Assembly (NCBI RefSeq): GCF_945605565.1
Contig: NZ_OX216966.1
Coordinates: 1,167,001 to 1,231,000, forward strand
DNA from: Paenibacillus dendritiformis
GTDB taxonomy: Bacteria; Bacillota; Bacilli; Paenibacillales; Paenibacillaceae
DNA: 64,000 nt
Direction of reading: 5' to 3'
The translations under genes were made by a program, and so were the position numbers. This document shows, piece after piece, positions 8,064 to 17,819 of the stretch (position 1 is the stretch's first letter; each line of letters starts with the position of its first letter). The notes below the pieces were generated by a model. That model ran no database searches and was not told where the DNA came from. It saw only the letters and a program-made list of their open reading frames with translations.

Positions 8064-9809
8064 ATGTATATTGGCTTGAAAAATATGTTCTACAAGGAAA
8101 CGCGCACATGGAAGGGATGGATCCATTACACCCAGCATGCTTCTGATGGCAGTGCCCCGCATGAGATAGCCAGTTGCAGGCGGGACAGCGCCGCGTTCCA
8201 GGTGCTTGTGGCGGATGATCAGCCTTTTCTGCTAACGACGCGGCCGGATGCGCTGTTTTGGAAGGGGGGCGCGCTTCGCATCGCCCGAATCGAAGTGACG
8301 GCCGAGGGCGTTCACGTACAGCCGGAGATCAAGCTTATCGGCTTCATCGAAGATGATGACGGCACACCGAAGGCCGATCTGCTGCTGGAGGATGCCCATA
8401 TTCATGTGCAAGCCCGGCAGGTGCAGCCGGTATGGGTGGAATGGCATGCGGACGAGAAGATGAAGCCGGGCACCTACGAAGGCAAGGTGCGCATCTACAC
8501 GCATACGTTGTTCGAGGACGAACAGCTGGCAGGAGAATGCGACTTCCGGTGGACCGTATTGCCTGACACGCTGCCCGAGCCGCACGATTACCGGTTTTAT
8601 CTTGATTTGTGGCAGCATAGCTCCAATATTGCTCGCAAATACCATACCGGGTACTGGACGGAAGAGCATTTCTCCGTGCTGGATGCGTACCTGGAGAGCA
8701 TGGCCCAGTTGGGGCAGAAGGCATTGACCGTCATCGTATCCGAGATTCCGTGGTCCGGACAATTCTCGCATAACGACCGCGAGCCGTCCGATCTGTTCGA
8801 GTACAGCATCGTCGGCGTCAGCAGAAGCGCGGACGGAGCCTTCCATTATGATTTTTCCTCGCTGGACCGATATATTGCGCTTGGAGAGAAGCATGGCATT
8901 CGCGAGGAGATTGAGGTCTTCGGGCTGTTGAACATTTGGCAGGAAGCTGAATCGGGTTACGGTGCCATTGTCGAGGGGGCTCCCGACGGTGTAAGGGTTC
9001 GATACTACGATGAAGCGAGCGGAACATACCGCTTTATACGGGAAGATCAGGACTTGAAGGCGTATGTTCAGGCGTTGGAGCAGCACTTTGTCACGACCGG
9101 CCGGATTGATCGCGTCCGCATTTTGGCAGACGAGCCGGCAGAGTACGATCTGTTCAATCGCCGCCTGACCTGGCTGCGCAGCGCGGCTCCTTCCTTCCGT
9201 TACAAGGTTGCGATCAACCACGTTGAGTTTGTGGAAAAAGGCTTGGAAGGCGTATCCGATTATGTGCCCTTGTTCAATTGCGTCGTGAAGGAGCATCAGC
9301 GGCTGATGGACCAGCGTCCGTCGATCGAGGGCAAGCTGCTCTATTACGTCTGCTGCAACCCGGCCCGCCCGAATACGTTCCTGGCTTCCCCGCCGCTGGA
9401 GAGCCGTCTCATCGCTTGGTTCGCGGAGCGCCTTGGCACGGATGGCTTTTTGCGCTGGAACTATACCGTCTGGCCCGATAAGCCGCTGGAACGGATCGCC
9501 TACCGTTCTGAAATATGGAAGGCCGGAGATACGAATTTCGTCTACCCGGGTCCGCTCGGCAAGCCTTTGCTATCCCTGCGTTATAAATGGCTCCAGCGCG
9601 GCATCCGTGACTACGAATTGATGCAGATCATGAAGGCAGAGGGCAAATCCACCCAGGTGCAGGCTGCCCTTGACCGCGTTTTCCGGTATGGAGACATACT
9701 GGAATGCGATCCCGAGCGCGGAGCTGCTCCCGAAGCCATGTACAGCCTCAAGGCCGAAGATTACGACAGCCTGCTGTTCCAGCTTGCATCCGCCCCGGCT
9801 CAGGCCTAA
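8064..9809 (+). CDS. DUF4091/GH123-like glycoside hydrolase
   Basis: Cytoplasmic protein of 581 residues with no signal peptide. An N-terminal beta-sandwich (about 1-170) precedes a TIM-barrel of the DUF4091/GH123 type. The catalytic-looking Asp-Glu pair is D356-E357 in LADEPAE, and the family-typical C-terminal segment WLQRGIRDYELM is present. GH123 enzymes are beta-N-acetylgalactosaminidases that use substrate-assisted catalysis through such a DE pair. Whether this protein acts on GalNAc is inferred, since many DUF4091 proteins are uncharacterised. Start ATG 8064 follows GAGGAGTGAG. The pairing with a beta-galactosidase suggests breakdown of a Gal/GalNAc-containing glycan. A clear terminator follows. 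Confidence 0.8.
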   Translation: MYIGLKNMFYKETRTWKGWIHYTQHASDGSAPHEIASCRRDSAAFQVLVADDQPFLLTTRPDALFWKGGALRIARIEVTAEGVHVQPEIKLIGFIEDDDGTPKADLLLEDAHIHVQARQVQPVWVEWHADEKMKPGTYEGKVRIYTHTLFEDEQLAGECDFRWTVLPDTLPEPHDYRFYLDLWQHSSNIARKYHTGYWTEEHFSVLDAYLESMAQLGQKALTVIVSEIPWSGQFSHNDREPSDLFEYSIVGVSRSADGAFHYDFSSLDRYIALGEKHGIREEIEVFGLLNIWQEAESGYGAIVEGAPDGVRVRYYDEASGTYRFIREDQDLKAYVQALEQHFVTTGRIDRVRILADEPAEYDLFNRRLTWLRSAAPSFRYKVAINHVEFVEKGLEGVSDYVPLFNCVVKEHQRLMDQRPSIEGKLLYYVCCNPARPNTFLASPPLESRLIAWFAERLGTDGFLRWNYTVWPDKPLERIAYRSEIWKAGDTNFVYPGPLGKPLLSLRYKWLQRGIRDYELMQIMKAEGKSTQVQAALDRVFRYGDILECDPERGAAPEAMYSLKAEDYDSLLFQLASAPAQA

Positions 9810-9825
9810 CATATTGAATACAGGT

Positions 9826-9855
9826 GGCATCCGCACTTTGCGGGTGCCGCTTTTT
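9826..9855 (+). terminator. Rho-independent terminator after the GH123-like gene
   Basis: The stem GGCATCCGCA/TGCGGGTGCC with a CTT loop is followed by GCTTTTT. Confidence 0.92.
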
Positions 9856-9912
9856 ATTTTGGAGGACGGAGAGTCGTCGAATAGAGGGGGGATTGTATCC
9901 CTTATAGACATT

Positions 9913-10650
9913 CTCCCCGCGGCTCAGGAAGGGAAGCAGGTGCACGTGGCGCTTATGAGCAATCACCCCGTGGCTCAGAAAGGGAAGCAGGTAGGTGCGG
10001 CGCTTAGGTGCGATCTCCTCGCGGCTCAGGAAAGGAAGCAGGTGAGTGCGGCGCTTACGAGCAATCTCCCCGCGGCTCAGAAAGGAAGCTGGTGAGTGCG
10101 GCGCTTACGAGCAAACTCCCTGCGGCTCAGGAAAGGAAGCAGGTGCATGCGGTTCTTATGAGCAATCTCCCCGCGGCTCAGAAAGGAAGCAGGTGCATGC
10201 GGTTCTTATGAGCAATCTCCCCACGGCTCAGAAAGGAAGCAGGTAGGTGAGGCGCTTATGAGCAATCTCCCCGCGGCTCAGAAAGGGGAGCAGGTGGGTG
10301 CGGTGCTTATGAGCAATCTCCCCGCGGCTCAGAAAGGAAGCAGGTGGGTGAGGCGCTTATGAGCAATCTCCCCGCGGCTCAGAAAGGAAGCAGGTGGGTG
10401 AGGCGCTTATGAGCAATCTCCCCGCGGCTCAGGAAGGGAAGCAGGTGGGTGCAGCGCTTATAAGCAATCTCCCCGTGGCTCAGGAAGGGAAGCAGGTGGG
10501 TGCGGTGCTTATGAGCAATCTCCCCGTGGCTCAGGAAGGGAAGCAGGTGGGTGCGGTGCTTATGAGCAATCTCCCCGTGGCTCAGAAAGGAAGCTGCGTG
10601 CATGACTCTTATGATCAATCTCCCAACGACTCAGGAATGAATCGGTCCGG
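9913..10650. repeat. Tandem array of ~14 copies of a 50/51-bp repeat
   Basis: Units begin with CTCCCCGCGGCTCAG and continue with A/GGGAAGCAGGTG and CGCTTATGAGCAAT. Copies start at about 9913, 9964, 10015, 10066, 10116, 10167, 10217, 10267, 10318, 10368, 10418, 10469, 10520 and 10571, with a decayed copy from 10620. The period is 51 or 50 bases depending on one missing base after the GGCTCAG block. A 51-base unit equals 17 codons and has no stop in some frames, but the 50-base units shift the frame. There are no variable spacers, so it is not a CRISPR array. No gene is seen in it. Confidence 0.95.
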
Positions 10651-11220
10651 TATGGATGTAGATGCAGGCTGCTTTTATTCGCTGCTTTTGCTTGAAAATG
10701 GGCCTTCATTCGTAAGGTGCAAAGGACGTAGTGCGGTAAAAGATGAGTATTTGGCAAGAACTAATGACCATGGGGATGCTGGGTTGATGTACCGCCATCC
10801 CCAAGTTATGAGTCGATGGGATATTGACTAAAAGGACTTGAGATGGGAGGTCTGCGGAGGCAGAGGGGCAATCCGCTAGCGGCTCAGGAACGAGTAAGTT
10901 GGGTAGGAAAGCAGGTGCAAGGGTTAGAGCAGTTATTGAGTTAATCTAGAGGGAACGAAGGCGGCCAAGAATATTTAACGTGCTGATGTACAGGTTCTCC
11001 CGGTGGTATGAGCCGATGGGATAGTGCCCAAAAGGGGAGAAAGAGCCAGCTGTGGAAGGGGCTATTGAGATGATGAGTACGCAAGTAGCATGGCTAGGAG
11101 AGTCTTCCAGAGGCGGTCATCCTGGAACAAGGCGGGAACCGATGACTGCCCCCGAGGGTTCCGGTTCCGGGACGAGTGCATGTCGGGCATGCACTCCCCG
11201 GTTGGCTTGGCTGTGAAGCA
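10651..11220. other. Gene-free stretch with degenerate dispersed repeats
   Basis: I see no convincing gene here. Around 10868-10915 is a very degenerate relative of the preceding tandem unit. Two copies of a second short repeat (TATGAGYCGATGGGATA then AAAAGG) lie at 10807-10835 and 11007-11035. A 9-bp hairpin (GAGTGCATG/CATGCACTC) lies near 11174-11196, shortly beyond the 3' end of the hydrolase gene on the other strand. Confidence 0.7.
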
Positions 11221-12267
11221 TCATGTGGCGCGATGAATGGACGCATGCGCTGCTTCTTCTTGGGCTTGGTATGCGGGATATGGCTGTTGAACCGAGGCCG
11301 AGTCTTGGTGTTTGCTCGGATCGATTTCCTCCATTTCGCGGGCAGTAGGAAGGCCGGTTTGTTGGATGACGAATTGGGTTACTTTGTCGGCATACCGTTC
11401 TTTGTCATAGCAATAGGCAACCGCATGGGTAGCTTGGTCTATCAGCAGCAGTTCCTTGGGCTCGGGCTTGGCCTCGTACATATCGATGCTCATTTTGGTC
11501 GGGACGAATATATCCGCTGCTCCGTGGATGAACAGGATCGGAAGCTTGCAGGTTCGCATTACCTTGATCGGGCTGACATCTTGCAAGCGGAATCCGGCTT
11601 TGCTTTCCAGCAGGATGTCGATCAGCTTCATGAAGGGCCAGGTCGGAAGGCGATTCAGTACGGTGACCTGATGGCGTATGAGCTCTGTCAGATCGGAATA
11701 GGGACAGTCGGCAACGATGAATTTCACGCGCGGATGAGGATTGGCTGCGTACTCCAGCACGGTGCCCCCGCCAAAAGACTGGCCATGCAGCCCGATGGTG
11801 CAGTCCTTTCCTTTATTCCCGATAATCCATTCTACCCAGGCTTCAATGTCGCGCTTTTCCTTCAATCCGAAGGTGGTGCGGATCCCCTCGCTCTGTCCGT
11901 GCCGCCGCTGATCGATCAAAAGGGCATTGTACCCGAGCTTGAAGAACATGTTCATGAATTGGGCCGACCACGGAAGGGCGGATGTGTATCCATGCACGAT
12001 AATGATAATTCGATCGGAATAGGGATGCTTTTCAATGTACGTGCCGTGAAGCTTCAATCCGTCGTGGCTGCGAATAAAAATTTCTTCTTTGTCGCAATCG
12101 TCGAACTCTTTTTTGGTGAAGACGCGATACTGCTCCAGCAGCTCGAAGCAATTGTCGTAGGTGGCTGGTTTTTTGCGGGTCATCTGATGGACGGCATATC
12201 TCGGAACAATCCATGCGATTAGAACGAAGATAATGATGAGGGTGGAGGCCAGGAAGATGTAGATCAT
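11221..12267 (-). CDS. Membrane-anchored alpha/beta hydrolase
   Basis: Predicted serine hydrolase (348 aa) with one N-terminal membrane helix (about residues 2-22), so the catalytic domain is tethered to the membrane. The nucleophile elbow is GQSFGG near residue 168, in the segment TIGLHGQSFGGG. An oxyanion-loop segment IIIVHGYTS is present. The probable acid is in FIHGAADIFVP, and a C-terminal His lies in ATHAVAY. The family resembles the Bacillus YqkD/lysophospholipase-like hydrolases. The tail after residue 315 is Gln/Ala/His-rich and of unknown role. It is a monocistronic gene divergent from cobB. Substrate is unknown. Confidence 0.85.
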   Translation of the reverse strand: MIYIFLASTLIIIFVLIAWIVPRYAVHQMTRKKPATYDNCFELLEQYRVFTKKEFDDCDKEEIFIRSHDGLKLHGTYIEKHPYSDRIIIIVHGYTSALPWSAQFMNMFFKLGYNALLIDQRRHGQSEGIRTTFGLKEKRDIEAWVEWIIGNKGKDCTIGLHGQSFGGGTVLEYAANPHPRVKFIVADCPYSDLTELIRHQVTVLNRLPTWPFMKLIDILLESKAGFRLQDVSPIKVMRTCKLPILFIHGAADIFVPTKMSIDMYEAKPEPKELLLIDQATHAVAYCYDKERYADKVTQFVIQQTGLPTAREMEEIDPSKHQDSASVQQPYPAYQAQEEAAHASIHRAT

Positions 12268-12383
12268 ATCCGCGTGTTCCCCTTGTCAGTTATTGTCGAG
12301 ACGATGTTACTAGGTTGTGCAGGAAAATGGCAATTTACACATCCCCGGGTGACCTGACACTGCCGCTCGCCTAACCGGTCACG

Positions 12384-12411
12384 ATTGGCGTTCGCGGTAG
12401 AGGTTCTATAC
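12384..12411 (+). promoter_or_regulatory. Candidate sigma-A promoter of the cobyrinate synthase gene
   Basis: TTGGCG is followed about 16-17 bases later by TATACA, then 36 bases to the start codon. No cobalamin riboswitch motif was seen between 12268 and 12446. Confidence 0.45.
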
Positions 12412-12446
12412 AATGGGGAAAAAGAGATGCGAAAGGATAAGACACC

Positions 12447-13979
12447 ATGTCCGAACTTCATTCAACTCATTCGACATTTATCGAGCGTAATCCGAAGAAG
12501 GCGCCGCGCCGGCTGCTTATCGCCGGAACTGGAAGCGGGACCGGGAAGACGACGGTCACCCTTGGACTGATGCGGGCGCTTACCCGCCAGGGATGGAAGG
12601 TCCAACCGTTCAAATGCGGGCCGGATTACATCGATCCGACTTATCATACCGCCGTATGCGGAGCAAACTCTCGCAATCTGGATGAATGGATGTGCGGAGC
12701 GGAAGCGATGAGGTCGACCTTCCTCCGCCATTCCGCCGCGGCGGATATCGCGCTTATCGAGGGCGTGATGGGGATGTACGACGGGCGCCGAGCCGACAGC
12801 GATGAGGGGAGCGCGGCTTCGATTGCGAAGAAGCTCGACTGCCCGGTGCTGCTCGTCATTGATGCGTCAGGCATGGGGCGGAGCGCCGCGGCGATCGTGC
12901 TCGGCTTCCAGCAGCTTGATCCTGAGGTCCGCCTGGCTGGCGTCATCGCGAACCGGGTTGGCAGCGAAGGCCATGGCAAGCTGATCCGGGAAGCGGTAGA
13001 GCAGGTGTGCGGCGTGCCGCTGGTGGGCTATGTGCTGCGGGAAGACGGATTGCAGGTGCCGGAGCGGCATCTCGGTCTCGTCCCGGCCGTGGAGCGAGGC
13101 GGGCTGGAGACGCTGTTCGACCGGATGGCCGACGCCGTCGAGGCGCATACGGATATAGAGGCGCTGCTGCAGATTGCAACGGTTGCTGCGGCGAATCGGG
13201 AGGAGGCGGTCAACGGAGGCGGCGCGATGGAGCGGCCGGACGCGGCCCCCTTGTCCGTGCATGAAGCGGGCCCGGCGGGAGGAGCCGGAACGGATGTGCC
13301 GACCGGCGGGTCGGAGCGGCGACTGCGGCTGGCGCTCGCTTATGATGCCGCGTTTCATTTCTATTACGCGGATAATCTGGAGATGCTCGAAGAGGCAGGC
13401 TTCGAGCTGGTGCGGTTCTCGCCCCTCCTGGACGAGCCGGTGCCCGAGGATGCCGACGGGCTCTATATCGGGGGCGGCTTCCCCGAGGCATTTGCCGAGC
13501 AATTGGCGCGATGCGGCCGGACGCTCGGTTCGATACGGGAAGCCGTGGAGGCGGGCATGCCGACGTTCGCCGAATGCGGCGGGTATATGCTGCTGATGGA
13601 GCGGCTCCTTACCGTCAACGGCGAAGTCTGCCCGCTGGCCGGTCTGCTTCCGGGCGAGACGCGGATGGGAACGAAGCTGGCCGCGCTGGGTTACCGGGAG
13701 GTGACCGGCACGGACGGTAACTTCTTGCTCCGGGGCGGCACGGCGAGAGGTCATGAGTTCCATTATTCGACGATCGAGGAGCCTGAGGCCGGGCCGAAGC
13801 AAGCTTATCCTCCGGCCTATCTGTCCCGGGGAAGGGCCGGAGAGAAGCCGGAAGGAGCGGTTCATCCGGCCGGTCTGCCGCTCGTTGCCGGGTATACGCA
13901 TCTGCATTTCGCGTCGAATCCGGAGATCGTGGCGAATTGGCGCCAGGCCTGTGTCGCATTTCGTCAAAAACGTATATAA
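12447..13979 (+). CDS. cbiA: Cobyrinic acid a,c-diamide synthase (CbiA/CobB)
   Basis: ATP- and glutamine-dependent amidase of corrin ring biosynthesis, amidating the a and c side chains of cobyrinic acid. The 510-residue protein has an N-terminal dethiobiotin-synthetase-like domain with P-loop GTGSGTGKTT (residues 27-36). A variable linker (about 240-290) leads to a C-terminal class I glutamine amidotransferase domain with the nucleophile Cys in FAECGGYM. ATG 12447 follows AAAGGAT. No other corrin gene is in the window, so it is either a lone gene for salvage or late-stage synthesis, or the rest of the pathway lies elsewhere. Related CfbB enzymes act in F430 synthesis, which is unlikely here. 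Confidence 0.92.
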   Translation: MSELHSTHSTFIERNPKKAPRRLLIAGTGSGTGKTTVTLGLMRALTRQGWKVQPFKCGPDYIDPTYHTAVCGANSRNLDEWMCGAEAMRSTFLRHSAAADIALIEGVMGMYDGRRADSDEGSAASIAKKLDCPVLLVIDASGMGRSAAAIVLGFQQLDPEVRLAGVIANRVGSEGHGKLIREAVEQVCGVPLVGYVLREDGLQVPERHLGLVPAVERGGLETLFDRMADAVEAHTDIEALLQIATVAAANREEAVNGGGAMERPDAAPLSVHEAGPAGGAGTDVPTGGSERRLRLALAYDAAFHFYYADNLEMLEEAGFELVRFSPLLDEPVPEDADGLYIGGGFPEAFAEQLARCGRTLGSIREAVEAGMPTFAECGGYMLLMERLLTVNGEVCPLAGLLPGETRMGTKLAALGYREVTGTDGNFLLRGGTARGHEFHYSTIEEPEAGPKQAYPPAYLSRGRAGEKPEGAVHPAGLPLVAGYTHLHFASNPEIVANWRQACVAFRQKRI

Positions 13980-14075
13980 TGAATCAGTACGGGTCTAAAA
14001 ATGTCAAGGCCAGTATACGATATCCAGCTAGCTATGCCGCGATTGCGGCAAGTGCCGACTAGCGCCAACTATATG

Positions 14076-14104
14076 TTGACATACTTCATGCATATATCTA
14101 TGCA
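14076..14104 (+). promoter_or_regulatory. Candidate promoter of asnB
   Basis: A consensus -35 TTGACA at 14076-14081 is followed after 17 bases by TATGCA. The start codon is 24 bases further, which leaves a short leader with no room for a T-box. Confidence 0.45.
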
Positions 14105-14127
14105 ATGATCGAAAGGATTTGGAACCG

Positions 14128-15978
14128 ATGTGTGGCATTGCCGGAATCTATCATTTTCATGATCAACAACCATCCGAACATATCATTCGCAGCATGATGG
14201 ACCTGATCCATCACCGGGGACCGAACGATGCGAAGCTGTGGATCGGCGACCGGGTCGGCCTGGGCTTCCGCCGGCTGTCCATCATTGACGTTGCTGAAGG
14301 CGCGCAGCCGCTGAGCAACGAGGATGATTCGGTATGGATTATTTTTAATGGCGAGATATATAACTATTTGGAGCTGCGTGAGGATCTGCTCAGCCGCGGC
14401 CATCAGTTCAAAACCAATACAGATACGGAATGTATCCTGCACTTGTATGAAGAATACGGAACGAAGTGCGTCCACCATCTCCGGGGGATGTTCGGCTTCG
14501 CGATCTGGGATCGGAACAAGCAAGAGCTGTTCCTGGCCCGCGATCATTTCGGCATTAAGCCGCTGTACTATTACATGAACGACGAGATGCTCGCCTTCGG
14601 GTCGGAGATCAAGAGCATTTTGGCCGTGCCGGGCGTGGCCCGTCAGGTCAATATGAATGGCTTTTACAACTATTTGACCTTCCAATATGTTCCCGATCCG
14701 GAGACGATGTACGCCGGCATCTATAAGCTGCCGCCGGCTCATTCTATGACAATTCCTCTGGGCGGGCAGCCTGTTATCGAGAAATATTGGGACCCGATGT
14801 TCGAACCGGTCGATCGTCCGCTTACGCAGGTTATCGACGAGATTCGCCACGTCATGCGCGATTCGGTAGAGCATCATCTGCACAGCGAGGTCGAACGCGG
14901 ATGCTTCCTGTCGAGCGGCATCGACTCGACGATTACGTCCACGCTCATGCGTTCCATCGAGCCGATCAAGACGTTCAGTGTCGGCTTCGAGGGGCCGAAC
15001 AATGAGACGATTATCGCCCGCGATACGGCCCGGCAGATCGATACCGATCATTATGATCGAATGATTACGCAGGAGATGTATTTCGACGCGGTACCGCGCG
15101 CGATCTGGCATTTGGACGAGCCTGTAGCCGATCCATCCGCGATCGCGCTGTACGAGGTTGCGCGGCTGGCGAAGGAGCATGTGACGGTCGTGCTGTCCGG
15201 GGAAGGCGCGGACGAACTGTTCGGCGGCTATCGCATCTACCGCGAGCCGCATTCGCTGCGCTATCTGTCCTGGATGCCGGAAGGAATGCAGCGCGTCGTG
15301 AACAAGATGGTGCGTGCCGTACCGTTCTCTTTCTATGGGAAAAACTACTTGCTGCGGGGAACGACTCCGCTGGAGGAGCGCTTCCTGGGCAATGCCAATA
15401 TCATGACCGACGATGCAAAGGCCGAGCTGCTGCGCGTCGGCGCGGAAGAGATAGCGGCCTACCAGAAGCCGTTCGATATCGCGCGCCGTTACTATGATCG
15501 CACCCGCCATCTCGATCCGGTGTCGCGGATGCAATATATCGATATGAATCTGTGGATGCCGGGCGATATTCTGATGAAGGCGGACAAGCTGACGATGGCG
15601 CATTCGCTGGAGCTGCGCGTGCCGTTCCTGGACCGGAAGGTGTTCGACGTGGCCCGTACGATTCCGGCTTCCTACCGGATTGCCGAGAAGACGACGAAGT
15701 ACGCGCTCCGCAAGGCGATGGAGGGCATTATTCCGGATTCGGTGCTCCACCGGCCGAAGCTCGGCTTCCCTGTCCCGATGCGCGATTGGCTGCGTACGGA
15801 GCGGGCCGGCATCATGTGGGAGGAACTGGCTGCGAGCGGCATCGATCCGCTCGTCAACCTGAGCGCGGTGGAAGAAATGTTCAGCCGCCACCGCAACGGC
15901 CAAGGCGACTACTCCCGCAAAATCTGGGTGCTCTACGTGTTCGGACTCTGGTACCGGACGTATATGCGGAAGCAATAA
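14128..15978 (+). CDS. asnB: Glutamine-hydrolysing asparagine synthetase
   Basis: Converts aspartate, ATP and glutamine to asparagine. The N-terminal class II glutamine amidotransferase domain begins MCGIAGIY; Cys2 becomes the N-terminal nucleophile after Met removal. The C-terminal synthetase domain carries the pyrophosphate loop SSGIDSTI near residue 260 and the segment VVLSGEGADELFGGY. The length (616 aa) matches the Bacillus AsnB/AsnO type. The start is fixed by the need for Cys at position 2 and by GAAAGGAT ten bases upstream. It is transcribed alone and followed by a terminator. Related AsnB-like enzymes also amidate cell-wall diaminopimelate, and that cannot be excluded. Confidence 0.93.
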   Translation: MCGIAGIYHFHDQQPSEHIIRSMMDLIHHRGPNDAKLWIGDRVGLGFRRLSIIDVAEGAQPLSNEDDSVWIIFNGEIYNYLELREDLLSRGHQFKTNTDTECILHLYEEYGTKCVHHLRGMFGFAIWDRNKQELFLARDHFGIKPLYYYMNDEMLAFGSEIKSILAVPGVARQVNMNGFYNYLTFQYVPDPETMYAGIYKLPPAHSMTIPLGGQPVIEKYWDPMFEPVDRPLTQVIDEIRHVMRDSVEHHLHSEVERGCFLSSGIDSTITSTLMRSIEPIKTFSVGFEGPNNETIIARDTARQIDTDHYDRMITQEMYFDAVPRAIWHLDEPVADPSAIALYEVARLAKEHVTVVLSGEGADELFGGYRIYREPHSLRYLSWMPEGMQRVVNKMVRAVPFSFYGKNYLLRGTTPLEERFLGNANIMTDDAKAELLRVGAEEIAAYQKPFDIARRYYDRTRHLDPVSRMQYIDMNLWMPGDILMKADKLTMAHSLELRVPFLDRKVFDVARTIPASYRIAEKTTKYALRKAMEGIIPDSVLHRPKLGFPVPMRDWLRTERAGIMWEELAASGIDPLVNLSAVEEMFSRHRNGQGDYSRKIWVLYVFGLWYRTYMRKQ

Positions 15979-16011
15979 TCCGGTCCGGTGTAAAGAATAT
16001 GATGAGTTGAA

Positions 16012-16041
16012 AGGCGCTTCTCCTTGGAGAGGCGCTTTTTT
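16012..16041 (+). terminator. Terminator after asnB
   Basis: The stem GCGCTTCTCC/GGAGAGGCGC is followed by seven T residues. Confidence 0.88.
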
Positions 16042-16150
16042 TGGTGAGCCAGGGGAGACAATATCGCGATATCAAGCGAAGTTTTTTGTTGGCATTACTC
16101 TTTTCGATACCTTTTACGGTGAGTGATGTCCTGTTTTTTCGATGACATAT

Positions 16151-16202
16151 AAAAATGCAAGCTGCAGGCCGGACTCTCCTCGGAGATATGGCTTGCAGCT
16201 TG
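16151..16202 (-). terminator. Terminator of the MFS transporter gene
   Basis: On the minus strand, CAAGCTGCA and its complement TGCAGCTTG flank a ~27-base loop region and are followed by CATTTTTATA. It lies directly after the transporter stop codon. Confidence 0.75.
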
Positions 16203-16208
16203 TTGTCT

Positions 16209-17819
16209 TTAGGCTGGCTGGGCGGAATTCCGGTCCGACCCTTCCTTGGCAGGATGGCGTCTTCGGCCCGGGTCGTCGCGGGAGATACGGCCGCTGCCGA
16301 TCAGCAGGGAGATGACGATGCCGGCGATGATGAATCCGAGTCCCGTCAGAAAGACGGATGAGAAGGAAGCCGACCACGCTTCCTTCAGCGTGTTGAGCAC
16401 GGCAATCTTGGCTTGGCCTTCGAGCGGCAGCATCGCCGGGTTGATCAGAAGCTGATATAAGGTGTTCGAATCCGTTCCGATCCTGTCGAGGACGGCCTGC
16501 GTTACCGGATCGGCGTTCTGTATGGCTGCGGTGATGTTCCTTGCGATATCGGCGTTCATAATGACGTTGAAGAGCGTCGTGCCAATGGTGCTCCCGATGG
16601 AACGGAAGAAGGTCGTCGCCGAGGTGACGGTACCGAGCTGTTCGCGGGGGAATGCGTTTTGGACGACGATGGTAATGAGCGGCATCACCAGGCCCATTCC
16701 GAAGCCGAGCACCATCATGAAGCCGTAGGCCGTGAATGGAGTCGTATGGATGCCCATGGTGGACATGAGCAAGAAGCCAAGGGCGCTGATCACCATCCCG
16801 GAAGCCATAACGGTGCGGTAAGGGAGCTTGAGCACAAGCCGGCCGCCGAGCACGCTGGCGATGATGAGCGCGATCATCATCGGAGTCATGGTGGATCCGG
16901 CCTGGGTCGGCGTGACCCCGAGGACGCCCTGCATGAACATCGGCACGAACATAATGGCGCCGAACATCCCGAGCCCGACCAGGAAGCCGAGCCCGACGGC
17001 GACATTGAAGACGCGGCTGCGGAACAACGACATGTCGATAATCGGATCGGCCGCGCGGTGCTCGATCGGGATGAAGACGAGGAACAGCGCCAGGGCCACG
17101 CCAAATATAAACAGACTGTAAGGGGATGTCCAGGCATACTTTGCATGATCGAGCGACAGGCCGTACAGCAGCAGCACGATTCCCGGAATGAGCGTGAAAA
17201 TGCCGAGCCAGTCAATGTGAACTTTTTTGTTCTTGTCGCGTGGGCTGCTCATCGATTTCATTCCGATAAAAATGAGCGCGGTCGAGACCAGGCCGAAGGG
17301 GACGTTGATGAGAAAAATCCAGTGCCAGCTAATATGATCAACGATCAAGCCGCCGAGAAAAGGCCCGACGATGGAACTAAGCCCGAAGATGGCCCCGAAC
17401 GCGCCCTGCCACTTCGCCCGCTGGGCCGGGGTGAACATCATCCCGATAATCGTCTGGGACATGGGCATAAGCAGGCCGCCTCCAATCCCTTGAATGGCGC
17501 GGTAACCAATCAATTGGCCCATGTTGACCGCGGTTGCACAAAGGAAGGAACCGATAACGAAAATAATCCATCCGGTCAAATAAATAAACCGGCTCCCGAA
17601 CAGATCCGCCAGCTTGCCCGAGAGCGGGATGACGGTAGTCGAACAGATCATGTACGCCGTCGTTACCCAGGCGAAGATGGCGAATCCGCTTAATTCCTTA
17701 ATAATGGTCGGCATGGCCGTGCCTACGACGGTCTGTTCCAGCGAACTGAAAAACATCCCCATTATGAGACCGATGAGAACCATGTTGCGTTGAGATTTCG
17801 CTATGTCCTTCACCGCCAT
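16209..17819 (-). CDS. DHA2-family MFS drug exporter
   Basis: Proton-driven 14-helix multidrug exporter of the EmrB/QacA (DHA2) family, 536 residues. The N-terminal helix carries LEQTVVGTAMPTI, the family motif D/E near helix 1. The motif A loop is GKLADLFGSRF, and motif C in helix 5 is the Gly-rich segment SSIVGPFLGG. AAAGGAGG lies nine bases before ATG 17819. A second DHA2 transporter is encoded at 21299; the two are related but clearly different in sequence. No regulator lies next to it. Substrate is unknown. Confidence 0.92.
   Translation of the reverse strand: MAVKDIAKSQRNMVLIGLIMGMFFSSLEQTVVGTAMPTIIKELSGFAIFAWVTTAYMICSTTVIPLSGKLADLFGSRFIYLTGWIIFVIGSFLCATAVNMGQLIGYRAIQGIGGGLLMPMSQTIIGMMFTPAQRAKWQGAFGAIFGLSSIVGPFLGGLIVDHISWHWIFLINVPFGLVSTALIFIGMKSMSSPRDKNKKVHIDWLGIFTLIPGIVLLLYGLSLDHAKYAWTSPYSLFIFGVALALFLVFIPIEHRAADPIIDMSLFRSRVFNVAVGLGFLVGLGMFGAIMFVPMFMQGVLGVTPTQAGSTMTPMMIALIIASVLGGRLVLKLPYRTVMASGMVISALGFLLMSTMGIHTTPFTAYGFMMVLGFGMGLVMPLITIVVQNAFPREQLGTVTSATTFFRSIGSTIGTTLFNVIMNADIARNITAAIQNADPVTQAVLDRIGTDSNTLYQLLINPAMLPLEGQAKIAVLNTLKEAWSASFSSVFLTGLGFIIAGIVISLLIGSGRISRDDPGRRRHPAKEGSDRNSAQPA

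Noticed and set aside
9913..10650. CRISPR array
   Set aside because: Repeats are directly adjacent with no unique spacers, and there are no cas genes in the window.
9913..10831. Open frames with 17-residue repeats through the tandem array, on both strands
   Set aside because: Units of 50 bases shift the frame repeatedly, no ribosome site precedes any start, and the peptide repeats simply reflect the DNA period.
13980..14127. T-box leader before asnB
   Set aside because: The candidate promoter leaves only about 20 bases of leader, and no T-box sequence was seen.
14098..15975. Very long antisense open frame over asnB (and similar ones over GH35, cbiA, bioA, the hydrolase at 11.2 kb and the kinase at 48.5 kb)
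   Set aside because: They mirror strongly conserved genes on the other strand, lack ribosome sites and have no family features; high GC leaves stop-free antisense frames.
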